Positions 12,191-23,700 of a stretch of 64,000 nt of DNA are shown piece by piece. A program made the translations under genes and the position numbers. Within the stretch, counting starts at the first letter, position 1. Each line of letters begins with the position of its first letter. This stretch comes from Stercorarius parasiticus (taxonomy: Eukaryota > Chordata > Aves > Charadriiformes > Stercorariidae): contig VWZL01000264.1 in assembly GCA_013396915.1 (NCBI GenBank), forward strand, positions 310,001-374,000, given 5' to 3'. The notes under the pieces are model-generated. The model was not told the DNA's origin and searched no databases. It worked only from the letters and a program-made list of their open reading frames with translations.

Positions 12191-15112
12191 TCTTGTTTTA
12201 GATAAGTATGAAAGAAGTTTTTATCTTAGATAAGACTGGGAAAACAGAATGTGTTGCCCATAACACAACGTATTTTTTGGGAATCCCACCTAAATAAGTG
12301 ATGACAAATTCCTAAAGATGATCAGTTGATCCAGTCTTATGGAGCCATGGATATTTTTATTCATGTAATAATTTAATATTTCAGTGAATCCAATTAAACT
12401 TTTCCTCAACTGTCTCCTGTGTCTATGAGTTCTAGAAATTCTTGTTCTGCATTAAATATTTACCTTTTATCAATTTTTAAGTTGTTTCCTCTAAGTTTTT
12501 TTGGATATTACTAATACTTAATAAGAACTGCAGTTCATAAACATTTGTAGTAATTTAAGGAAAGGACCAGTCTTAAATCAAAAATGCTTTTAAAGTCCAA
12601 TTGGTGGAAATTGCTCCAAAGTGTTCAGGTTTATTAATGTTCCAAAAAAAATATTCAACTTTAAGAGGGCTGTTATTTGGATAGTTGAAAGTTCTCACCA
12701 TTTACATTCATGACATTTTAATTATTTTTTTTTCTTTCTTACTGGATATCTAAAAGCTTCTTTTTAACCTTAAGAGAATAAAATGAGAAAATTGGCAAAC
12801 TTCAAAATAAATAACTCTGTTCCAGCCAATAATGATTTGCTGAATTGTATCATCATGCCAGAAAAGATCTGAGTCTTGAGTTCAGTCAGAGAATTCTATT
12901 ATAAAACCTTCCACAGTGTTTAAAGTGTTTAAAACCCATTGGGAAAAATCTGTCTCTATTATTATTATTATTATTAATCTCTATTATTGTTGTCTTCCTC
13001 CCCCCAACTTCCTTTTTATTCAAAGAAATAAACAAACAGAGAAGTAACTTCCACGTGATGCAGTTAACCTTACAACTCATCCGTACCCTTTGATACTACC
13101 TATTACCCCCACAGAGCTGATTCTTCAAAGCCAGTGACTGGGTTTGAGGAGCCAGTTTCTGTTAATTTTAATGGGGATTAGACATCCATCCCCTAAGGCA
13201 GCTTTGAAAAATCTCCACCAGATTCTTTATGGCTCTTCTTGGAGGCAACAAAATGTTTACCCAGTTATGTAGCTGCATTTTCCAAAACAGTTCTAACATA
13301 AAGTTAGAGATCATTTCACTTCCTCAAGTTTAAAGAGCGCTATTTTTCTGTTCAGCTAAATTTTCTATTTCATTTCTATTGAGTCCTCTATATGACACAG
13401 TTTCAAAGGAGGACAGTTTTGGGAAGGAACTAGTAGATCATCCTTTTTGCATGCAAGGAAGATGATACCTTTTATTTTTGACACGCACCCTGTAACAATC
13501 GGTTTATATCCTGTTCTTCTTTTCTGGATGTTACCTTGACAGCCTTCTTCAGAAAACTGATTTCTTCCCATCCTGCTCTGAATGATGTATCTAAAACATG
13601 CTTCACCTTAAATATGCAGGCTTTCAAAACAAAATTACTGAACCGGACAAGAGGGAGGGAAGAGGAGAATTGCCTATTCCAACAGAACTAAAAAGCAGCA
13701 AACCCAAATAAATTTTCCATTCATTGACGCACATACCCCAGCAGTAGTCTGCTTTTCCTTTCTCATGCATTGCACCCTTCCATCTGAGTAGACTCTGGGA
13801 AATAATAAGAGCAAACCTCAACTCTTATGTTAGGCCAGCTTCCTTAGAGGTATCTGCTCTGCAAATATTTCCTTTGAAAAAAGTAAGAAGTTTGCCGTGT
13901 ATATAAACAGAGGTATCCTTAGTTATACCAACATGGACGTCTGCTAAATTGTGTTTAAATTGTCCTTGTTTAATTTATGTTCTGAGCTGTCTTCCTTGTG
14001 TATATCCCTTAGTTATGTTTTTGTCAGTTGTGTTTCTTTAAATGTATTATAAATCTGTATTTCCCTCATAAACCAGTCTGGAAAAGGGCATCTGTACTGG
14101 AAACTGGTTTTAGTGACTTGACACTTTGGCTCTTTTATGTTGTGAAACAAGTTTTAATTTTCTTAACATAGGCCAGGCATGGTACATAAACCTCTTCCCC
14201 CCCAGGGAGGCTTTTATGTTTGATTCCTTTAGTGGCAAAGCTTTTGAATTTCTCCCCTTGATTGACTTGATTATGATCTTCCCAGTATATATCCTTCATG
14301 TTGATGAATTCCTGGTAGGGATCCTCAAAGGAGTTTACAGGCCTCAATGCTAGATGAAACAGAAGAATTAAATTATCCCTACAAAAGCTGCTACTAATGC
14401 CAATAGGAAGTTGAATATTAGTGCTGCAGATTTATTTATTCTTCGGGTGTGCTAGATTTTGCACTAGGAAGTGTGTTCAGATCTTTGGAATATGGTTGGC
14501 TTCCTTAATAATTGGCTCTTTCAGGTCATTGCTGCCCACCTTTCATTCGGTTAGAAGCACTACACGCAAGGAGGTAGCTCAAGTCATCTTGAACCTCGCT
14601 TTGTTCACTAGTGTGGACTCAGCCACACAGCATCAACACAATTGTCCTCCTCAGAGTCTTTTTTAGGTGAAAGGAAAATTACCTGGGGATGGGAAATGCT
14701 GTTAGAACTGTCCACAGTGACATAAGGCTGATAAATAACATAACAGTGACTATGTACCGTATCTATCCATTTACTTACACATTTCTTCATGACAGGTGTG
14801 GCCTGGGGTACTCTGAGATGCTATTCCTAGAGCTGAGACAACCATGATGAACTCAAAACCTCTGGAATATACATGCCAAGAAACAAAATGAGGGCCTATT
14901 TGGCCTAATACGGTTTCCATTGTTGGATTTCTAGTGTAAATAAAGATTCCCAATTTTTTATATTCAGGGAAGAGAATCTGTATTGACTGTAAGAGTTAGT
15001 AAGCCATCCCAATCAAAGGATGAGTAATTTCTGGTACTCAGCTTTACAGACTTTATGAATATATAACTTTTTGAAAATTAGCACTTTTGTAACTGATTCA
15101 AATTGGATGCCA
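12191..15112. other. Intergenic, no gene recognised; contains an (ATT)n run
   Basis: AT-rich unique sequence. A short trinucleotide run of ATT lies at about 12958-12976. Open frames are all under 85 codons and unrecognised. I see no splice-flanked exon resembling a known protein. Confidence 0.55.
12958..12976. repeat. (ATT)6 microsatellite
   Basis: Six uninterrupted ATT units followed by AATCTCTATTATTGTTG. It is a short simple repeat with no further feature attached. Confidence 0.9.
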
Positions 15113-16550
15113 CAAATGATCTAGCAGGAACTGGACTGGAGGGTAGCAAATATAACACCCATCTACAAGAAAGGCAGAAAGGAGGATCTGGGAAACTATA
15201 GACCTGTCAGTCTGACCTCGATACTAGGGAAGGTCATGGAGCGGATCATCTTGAGTGCCATTACAAGCCATATAATGGACAACCAGGGGATCAGGCCTAG
15301 TCAGTATGGGTTTATGAAAGGCAGGTCCTGCCTGACGAACCTGATCTCCTTCTATGACAAGATGACCCCATTATTGGACGAAGGAAAGGCTGTGGATATT
15401 GTCTACCTAGACTTTCGAAATGCATTTGACGCTGTTCCCCATAGAATTCTCATGGAAAAACTGGCTGCTCATGGCCTGGATGAGGATACAAACTGCTGGA
15501 TCAAGCACTGGCTGGATGGACGGTCCCAAAGAGTGGTGGTCAATGGAGTTAAATACAGCTGGCGGCCAGTCGCAAGTGGTGTTCCTCATGGCTCGGTGTT
15601 GGGACCATTTCTGTTAACATCTTTATTGATGATCTTGATAAGGACATAGAGTGGATCATCAGTAAGTTCGCAGATGACACCAAGTTAAGTGGGAGTGTTG
15701 ATCTGCATGAGGATAGGGAGGCTCTACAGAGAGACTTGGATAGATTGGATTGATGGGCCAACGTTAACGGTATGAGCTTCAACAAGGCCAAGTGCCAGGT
15801 CCTGCACTTGGGCCACAACAATCCCATGCATCGCTACAGGCTTGGGGAAGTGTGGCTGGAAAGCTGCCTGGCAGAAAAGGACCTGGGGGTTCTAATTGAC
15901 AAGTGGCTGAATATGAGCCAGCAGTGTGCCCAGGTGGCCAAGAAAGCCAATGGCATCCTGGCTTGTATTAGAAATAGTGTGGCCAGCAGAAGGAGGGTTT
16001 AACAGCGCTGTACTCAGCACTGGTGAGGCCACACCTTGAGTATTGTGTCCAGTTTTGGGCACCTCAATATGAGAGAGATATCGAGGTGCTGGAGCGAGTG
16101 CAGAGGAGGGCAATGAAGCTGGTGAAGGGCCTGCAGAATAAATCTTATGAGGAGTGAGTGAAAGAGCTGGGACTGTTTAGTTTGAGGAAGAGGAGGCTGA
16201 GGGGAGACCTGATCACTCTCTACAACTACTTGAAAGGACATTGTAGAGAGGTTGGTGCTGGTCTCTTCTTACAGGTAATTAGCGATAGAACAAGAAGGAA
16301 TGGCTTCAAGCTGCAACAGGGTAGGTTTAGACTGGACATTAGGAAAAAATTCTTCACAGAAAGAGTGGTCAGACACTGGAATAAGCTGCCCAGGGAGGTG
16401 GTGGAGTCACCATCTCTGCATGTGTTTAAGGGTCATTTAGATGTGGTGCTGGGGCATATGGTGTAGGGGAGAACTTTATGGAGTGGCGTTGATGGTTGGA
16501 CTCGATGATCCCAAGGGTCTTTTCCAACCTGAATGATTCTATGATTCTAA
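15113..16550 (+). mobile_element. CR1 LINE, 5'-truncated, with complete 3' end
   Basis: The element enters within the reverse-transcriptase region (TAGCAAATATAACACCCATCTACAAG is typical CR1 ORF2 coding) and runs to the characteristic avian CR1 terminus, TTTTCCAACCTGAATGATTCTATGATTCTAA, at about 16519-16550. The 5' end, with the endonuclease domain and ORF1, is missing, as in most CR1 copies, which are truncated during target-primed reverse transcription. There is no poly-A tail; CR1 ends in a short octamer-like repeat instead. The inner protein remnants are described under the pseudogene entry. The element lies in the gene-poor region downstream of CHRDL1. Confidence 0.95.
15128..16466 (+). 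pseudogene. CR1 ORF2 reverse transcriptase remnant, frameshifted and interrupted
   Basis: The first stretch (open to 15649; first ATG 15236) contains recognisable RT motifs: GIRPSQYGFMKGRSC, then VDIVYLDFRNAFDAVPH with the first catalytic aspartate, then [10 protein letters not shown]. Near 15605-15620 the frame is lost. The next block continues in another frame with DDLDKDIEW and the catalytic FADDTKL motif at about 15668-15688. A TGA then interrupts it at about 15750, where related copies have tryptophan or arginine codons. Further remnants (15772-16002 and 16158-16466) carry the thumb and C-terminal region, including [10 protein letters not shown] and [16 protein letters not shown]. At least one frameshift and two in-frame stops make it non-functional. 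In intact elements this protein copies CR1 RNA at the target site. Confidence 0.93.
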
Positions 16551-16736
16551 CTTAAGAAAATTTGGCAGATAGGTAGTGATAAGTCTGGCTGCTGCACCTT
16601 TAGCTGTAAGATGCCAGCTTTGCAGAGGAAGGGTCTGAGAAGCATTTCCAGTAGGAGGCTGAAGACAGACAGACCTGCTTCTTCCCCGTTTGTGCTTTCA
16701 CAACCATTCTTTGTTTTTTCTTCATGTGAAATATAG

Positions 16737-17232
16737 AGATGGTGGAATGATGGAGAGAATCAGAACTGTGAGAAAACTCATGGGTTGAGATAAAAACAGT
16801 TAGAACAACAACAACAAAAAATTGTAAGGAAAAGGAAAAAAATAACAGAGAGAAAAATAAAACCCAAGAAAGACAAGCGATGCAAATGAAAACAACTGCT
16901 CACCACCAACCGACTGATGCCCAGCCAGTCCCGGAGCAGCAGCCAACCTCTCCCCCTTTTTATTGCTGAGCAAGACGTCAGATGGCATGGAATATCCCTT
17001 TGGTCAGTTGGGGTCAGCTGTCCCAGCTGTGTCCCCTCCCAACTCCATGTGCCCCCCTAGCCCACTTGCTGGCAGGTGGTGTGAGGAGCAGAAAAGGCCT
17101 TGACTCTGTGCGAGCACTGCTCAGCAATAACAGAAACATCCCTGTGTCATCAACACTGTTTCCAGCACGAATCCAGAACATAGTCCCATACCAGCTACTG
17201 TGGAGAAAATTATCTCAGCCAAAACCTGCACA
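16737..17232 (-). mobile_element. Avian ERV LTR (family A), solo, reverse orientation
   Basis: On the minus strand the element starts at 17232 with TGTGCAGGTTTTGGCTGAGA and continues through GGAAACAGTGTTGATGACAC and AAGGCCTTTTCTGCTC to GACCCCAACTGACCAAAGGG. It then reaches the R/U5-like end TATCTCAACCCATGAG at about 16780-16795. I recognise this as a widespread neoavian LTR. The last segment past about 16737 is not recognisable, so the LTR is truncated or diverged there. An A-rich insert-like tract at about 16800-16880 differs from the other copy at 20.3 kb. No flanking gag, pol or env is present, so it is a solo LTR. The open frames at 16800-16988 and 16982-17269 lie within it. Confidence 0.8.
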
Positions 17233-20200
17233 TTTGGAAAAGGAAAATAAGTGGAGAAAGGCAGGATGAATTTATATTTTTCACAAACTTTTTTTTTCCT
17301 TCTCAGAAAACTGTATCTGGGGCTTTTTCACAAGTTAACTCAGACAGACAGGAGTTGATAAGAAAGAACTGGAAGGGCAGGCAGGAGAGGCAGAGGTATA
17401 ACTTGCCTGAAAACAGGCATAAATTTAGGCCTGGACATCTATGTGTATAAATTCTTTTCTAAACACATAAAATAGAAATAATACAGAAATGAAATACAGG
17501 AAAGCATGAATCCCTCACAGTGCAGAGCTCTGTCTCCCTCCTACATTGGCTTTAAGTCTCTCAGCTGTCGTTTGTCATTGTTCTTAGGGCTGGCTGAAAA
17601 TTGCCCACGTTTTATGAAAACTGTCATGACCTTTATTCCTGACTTGACAAATAAAAAGATGTTTTTTCAGGGTGGGAAGAAGTGTTATTATCTCTAGTGA
17701 GAGCAAGTTTATTTTTTTAAACTCTTTTAATGGTTGTTGTTTCTATTTTGGTAGATCTGTGTGTATGGAAAATGATGCCAGAATGCTAACACTGCATACT
17801 GCCAGAAATCAGTTCCGATTTGCTTCTTTTTTGCTGTCCCATTATAAAAGTGAAATGATTAAGGTTTTAATTATTAATTATCTTATTCATGTAAATTTCT
17901 AATCTATTTTTAACACTCTGGACTTCTCTGTGTGGTCTTCTGTAGCAGTGTTTTCAAAGACTTCTGGCAGGAAAGCTTTTTTTTTAACCAGTTTTGAATT
18001 TGCTGCTATTCACTGGATCAGAGAAGGAGAAAAGCAAGGATTTGTTAAGTTCTTGGGGTGTAGCTAGTTCCTGGTGGTAACTTTTTGACCTTAACATAGT
18101 GGCTCACTTACATCACATCCATACCCATTTTCCTGGGGAACTTCTTGCTGTCTTTTACTGCATATTGAGCCAAATTCATACTACAGAGAATTGGGATTGG
18201 TTTTTCCCAAAATCAAAGGTTATTTATTCTATAAATGGTTCCAAATGAAGATTAGAACATACCTAATACAGAGCTATATTTTCAGATGGCAGGATTTGGA
18301 AATGAATGTGAATTGCGTAAAAATAACTTCAGTGAGAAGACTCTTGACTTAGCCACAGTTTTTGGAATTGGTAGGCCAGAGAAATGTACAGTATGAGAAA
18401 ATATTTCTCCATGCAGTTTCTGGTGAGGTTCTGATGTTTTCAGAGCTTTGTAGATATTTTCAGACCCCCAAAAAATGAAAGCTGGTGATCCAGATAAATT
18501 CTGGGTTTGTGTTTTTGGAGTGAAACCACAATGAAGTTTGAGATGTCTTGTTTGTTTGTTTCAGCATGTGCTGGGGATGATCCCCTCGATGACACTGAAA
18601 CTTGAACTGTAAAAGCCGGGGTTTGGCCCAGTATAGCTCTTACAGGTAGGACTGGTAGATACCTGCTATGTGCCTTTTCCCCAGGGGCATCATGCCGTTA
18701 CGCTGCCATAGATGTTGACATTTGTGAACAATTTAAGGGAATCATTTTTGTGCTGTGACCAGGCATGTGGCTGTGAATATTTCATAGTCCACTCTAATGG
18801 TTGTGGTGGGGGAAGTATGTCTGGAAGTAAGGTTCACCCTGCAGTGGAAGTATGCCAAATGTGGGAGCCAAGACCACAGCAGAAAGGCTTGCAGGCAAAC
18901 AAACAATGAAGTGCTGCACAGGAAACTGATGAAGAATTTGCAAAGTCAGTCAACCGTAGTTGTTCAGCAAAAGACAAGACAAGACTGGTGTGGTGGTTTC
19001 TTCACCCTTTCTATTCAATCCTTTTGGATCTAAAGGATCCTCCATTGTTGATCCTTTCCTCATCTTTGCCATCTGCACAAGTGTGAAAGTTCTCTTTCCC
19101 CCCTCCTTTGCTTCCTTCCTTCTTGCCATCTCCTCTCAGGAGTGAATGTCTGCGTCTCAGAAGGGTAGATTTGAGGAAAGCAGAATAACCACTCACAAAC
19201 GTCCAGCTGTCTAAAACCACAGGTGCATTGTAGGAGTTTCAGTCATTGTGTGCCTGATTTTATTTCTCCTTTTATTCTTCAGGCTAACTTTTTAACAGCA
19301 ACCCTTGCCAATAAGATGACAGAAAAAAGCCCACTGTTCTTCAGTAGCCTTTAGAGAAAGAGAAAGAGCAAATAATGAGGAAAAATGCAGATGAGGTAAG
19401 GGAAAAGCTTCAGGGACTGGACTGGAATGTAGATGAGAGAAGTAAGATCCTGGGAATAGTCAGTTCTAGAATGGCTTTGACTTTATTAATGAGTGTGAAT
19501 TGAAAAATACATATTTATTATTGCCTTGTTTAATGATATGGTGTGTTAACAATTTAACTGTCACCTAGAGGCACTTTTCTGAATAACAGACTAGGCTAAT
19601 GAGACTAGCGCTTGCCCACTGTACAGTGTGACACTGCACTTTCTCCCTTCAGCTACACTCTTTCTTTTTGGCACAAGTTTATTCAAAATGATCATCTGTC
19701 ACCACTGCCTTTTCACTGATATGAATAACTGCATAAATAAGATGTTTGAAAAGGAATGCGCTTTGCAGTCTGAGGGGCAAAGGGACTGAAAGGCAAGGAG
19801 GACTGACAAGCGTAAGGAAAATGATAAGGCCTGTTAGCAGAAGTGATAGGGGCAGGGAAGAGAATTAAGGTGAATGGTAGAGGGCTGAGCCTGAGACAGA
19901 CTCAGCAGGAGGCTGAGTGCAGAACAAGAGTGCAGCTTCAGGCGTAAAGACTGTACTGAGGAGGAGGAATATCACATTGATATATGCCGGATGTGAGATT
20001 AAACTAGCTGTGGTGGTGACATGGGGATTATATAGTGCTACAGCTTCTGCTCAGTCACAGGGACGAAACATATACTCCACTGGACTGCCTGCAAGTACAG
20101 TAGACCTCTCTATTCCCCACCACCCCCACCTAGTAAATCTGCCACTCATATAATAAGTTAATGGGTTTTTAGAACTTCCTGAATTCTTTTTTGATGGGTT

Positions 20201-20329
20201 TATCACCAACATTTTGGCATATTTTGTTAAGGAAGAATATCTATTGAAAAATGGATATTTGAAAAATGACTCAACATAGAAATTATGTAAATGCCCACCG
20301 TGGTACTGGATGACTCCTGTAGTTCTTTT
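17233..20329. other. Intergenic between the two LTR copies, no gene recognised
   Basis: About 3.1 kb of unique-looking DNA between two oppositely oriented LTRs of one family. No retroviral protein motif is visible in any frame (the open frames present are under 80 codons), so this is not the interior of a provirus. A purine-rich stretch (about 19740-19930) has GAGG/AAGG runs without a clear repeat unit. Confidence 0.55.
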
Positions 20330-20420
20330 CCCCTCCATCCTTGTTGGGGAGACATAGCCGGGACAGCTGACCCCAACTGACCAAAGGGATATTCCATCCC
20401 ATATGACATCATGCTCAGCA

Positions 20421-20426
20421 TATAAA
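20421..20426 (+). promoter_or_regulatory. TATA box of the LTR promoter
   Basis: TATAAA in GCATATAAAGCTGGGGGAAG, about 180 bases before the LTR poly(A) signal. This is the spacing and context seen in intact members of the family. Whether the truncated U3 still drives transcription is unknown. Confidence 0.6.
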
Positions 20427-20599
20427 GCTGGGGGAAGAAGGAAGGTGGGGGCATTTGGTGGCATTTGTCTTGCCAAGTAACCATTACACGTGATGGACCC
20501 CTGCTTTCCTGGGGATGGCTGAACACCTGCCTGCTGATGGGAAGTAGTGAATGAATTCTTTGTTTTCCTTGGCTTCCGTGCACGACTTATGCTTTACTG

Positions 20600-20605
20600 A
20601 TTAAA
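20600..20605 (+). terminator. LTR polyadenylation signal ATTAAA
   Basis: ATTAAA followed by CTGTCTTTATCTCAACTC, at the R/U5 position of the family. It is on the plus strand and so cannot serve CHRDL1, which is on the minus strand. Confidence 0.6.
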
Positions 20606-20732
20606 CTGTCTTTATCTCAACTCATGAGTTTTTGCACTTTTACTCTTCTGATTCTCTTCCCCATCCTGCCATGGGGGGAGTGAATGAGCAGCTGGGTGGT
20701 GCTTGGTTGCTGGCTGGGGTTAAACCATGACG

Positions 20733-23700
20733 TACTTGGACTTCAACTCTCGCAGGGTACCAGAGAGATCCTCCCTTGTTGTAATTCGTTGGCTGTTGGT
20801 TTTCTTCCCAAGCTTTCAGATTTTACATGGAAAGCTTTTGGAGTGACAGAATGTTTAGCTTTTTAATAAAGACACACATTCTGCACAATTTTCTAGCATT
20901 CTTGGACTCTACCATATACATGGGTAGGTTTGGAGTGTTTACATGGCTACGACTGATCTGATTCCCAGGGCCCACTAAAATGGAGTGTATTTCAAAACAC
21001 TTGGCTTCAGTTGGGCAAAGCAGAAATTAATGGTAAACGCCTCCGAAATGTGAAAGCTTAAACCCTTTGGTCCTTTCAAACCCAATTCCCATTGGTGCTA
21101 ACTTCCCTTTTATTGCAAGATAATGAACCTTCACTTCTGTTATGTGTCCTTGCCTTCAGCGTGGGTTCTCTGCATAGCTCCCGTCGTGGTCAATTATCTG
21201 GCAGGAGAGGCCCACAACAGCAGAGACCATTGCTTGATTGTCATTGTGGGATCCTTTTGCAATGTGCAGTTGCTGGGGCTCATTTACAATTCTAACACAT
21301 CCAGTGTGCCCTGCATCAGGAGTCCTGTGAACTGGACAAAAGTTAGAAAGTGGCAGTGCCGTTCCTGGCCAAAAGCTCATTAAGATAGACATCTCCTGCT
21401 AGTGAACGTCACACAGATGACACAGACAGCTCACTCCAAACGAGAAATGTTCTTTTGTTCTGCCTTTCTAGGGCTTTCAGATAAAAAGAATTTGAGGCTA
21501 CTCAAAGGGCCAGCTGTGATATGAAGGGAACAGGTTTAAAATAGCTCTTAGGGGCAGTAAACGCTTAATGATCAGATCTTTCATTGCTCTTGGAACATTT
21601 GAGGAAACTCAGCCAGCTAACATTTTTGTTGATTACTTTAACAGAGGCCCTTTGTTCATATTATCATGGAGAATAATTAAGCCAATGCAAGCAAGTCTGC
21701 TTAGCTATATACATAATTAAAATGTTAGGCTGTGAATAAACAGACTGTATTGGCACAGAGAGCACCCATTCACTTTGTAAAAGAGTTCCATCACTGCCTT
21801 AAGCTTGTTTTCACCCTATTTTATTTGTTATTATTTTGGAAAAATGAGTTTTATACAAGACAGGCAGTGGAAGATGATGTGTTCCCAGTGAGGAGTTGGT
21901 GAGATTTTATAATGGAGAAAAGACATATAAGCATATCCAAAGTAGTCAGCTTATAGGGCAAAATTTAAGATGTAAAAAGGAGCACATCAGTCTATTTTAA
22001 CTTACTTAAAAGCTCATTTTGAAGGGGTTATGTCAAATTTTCTCATTTCCTCCCTGATTTTGGCATCTCCTATGTAGTAGTCAAGCCTTCAAATTGTAAA
22101 GTTTATGATTATGTGGCACCTGAAGCTTTGTCAGAAAGGAAGACCCTTTGATCCATAAAATATTTTAATTAAATGCACTTTCAACTTGTTGGACTACCTG
22201 TTTTAAGTCAAAAGCTTATTGTCAAACATTACATCATTGTGAGGTCTCCCAAGCCTAATTGCCAACTTTCTTTTGGGATTCTCTCTCAGTTGGCAATTAG
22301 TGAAAATAACTGTTATGCTGTTAGCAGGGACAGACTGGCTTTTCACAAGTTTTTGCAGAAATGGGCCAGGATCTTTTTTGATTTCCAGGGCAGCAGAGCT
22401 GGAATTTTACAGAGTTTCTCACAGGTAGGGCATCAAGAGTTCTTAGGAAACAGATTTTGGCTCTTCGGCTTTTTTTGGTCACAAAATCTTATTCTACCAG
22501 AATTTTTTTCAGAGCACAATAGGTACAAAAAGATGGTGTCCTTAGGTCTAGGACTGGAAGGATGCTCATAGAAAGGAGACACTGGATAGAAATGAGGTTA
22601 TTTTGATACAAGGGAGAAGTCTATATTTTTTGACTTTTTTTTTTGTTAATATATGGTAGGTAGCATATTATAGACCAGTAGCAGTGGCTTTAAGATACAT
22701 TGTCTGATTGAGGCAGCCCTAGAAGAGATCCTGGAGTTCACCTTGACTACCTTTCATGCATTAGACCAGTGCAATCTTTATTTACAAGCAAGGTCTTTGG
22801 ATGCATTTTCTGAGTTGGAAATAAAAGTCTAGTGGATTCATCCCATTGCCCTGAAGTAGAACTCAAAGTGACATCTACTCTACTCTCTTTATCAGTCCTC
22901 TGGGCTAAGCAGTCCCCTGGCAACCTCTGGAAATCTATTAAGATATCACAGGTTGTTCAGCAGGAGTAGCAATGAATGATTTGCAACAGCTCTGAAAACT
23001 GCAATTTAAAAAGAAAATGTGACGATGAGAAAAAAAATCTTTCTCCTTACATTTATTACAGACAATGTCATATTTTCCTAATTTTTTTCTTGTGCCTTCT
23101 GTCCAGATTGAAGTGCTCGTTCCTTTATTGGGTCAGATGTCCCTGTAATGGGCAAATAGACTGATTTACACAGAATTTGGTCTGATGATTTCCTTTGAAA
23201 TCATACTTGATGTACCTTTTTATTCTGAGTTTCACAAAAACCTTCGGAGTTTGTTGTGATTATAATATAGATTTACAGGGAAATGTATTTTAAGGGAAGT
23301 GGGAGGCAGTGAGTTTCTGTTATGTTTGAGCTGCGTAATCCAAGATCTGGAGAAGCCCGTTTGCCTGTTACTGGATTCTTGGCTTCAAGAATCTTCCAGC
23401 AGATTGATTTTGCTGGAGCTTCATTCTAGAGGTACTGTTCTAGCAAATACTCCTTTCAGTATTTTAGTTATGGACAAAAGGATTAAATGTTTCTGAAGAA
23501 ATATACTATGAGGTGGAGAGGCTAGAAAAAAGAGCTCCAATTGTCAATGTTTAGTATTCAAATGCAGTTTTGCAGTTGTTAACAGTTTCCCTGCTACTCA
23601 ATTTCTCTAGGGTTTACTTCTTGCTTGAAAAGTAAATTAGTGACTACATTTTCTTAGGCACTCTATGTATTAATATGAGCTGTGATATTGTCACAAGCCT

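Larger units (their letters stand above)
20330..20732 (+). mobile_element. Avian ERV LTR (family A), 5'-truncated, forward orientation
   Basis: This copy begins part-way into U3 (GGGACAGCTGACCCCAACTG, about 20361) and reads through a TATA box, GCTTTCCTGGGGATGGCTGA, an ATTAAA poly(A) signal and TTTATCTCAACTCATGAG, to GGCTGGGGTTAAACCATGAC at 20713-20732. It retains the R/U5 end that the reverse copy at 16.7 kb lacks, but has lost the first 150-200 bases of U3. The inner part matches the other copy in inverted orientation (20361-20405 against about 16984-17025). Open frames at 20051-20476 and 20227-20583 run antisense through it and are not genes. Confidence 0.83.

Noticed and set aside
17233..20329. 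Provirus interior between the two LTRs
   Set aside because: The LTRs face opposite directions and no gag, pol or env motif is visible between them.
20051..20583. Two overlapping minus-strand open frames of 141 and 118 codons
   Set aside because: They run antisense through the forward LTR and its flank; no retroviral or host protein motif is present.
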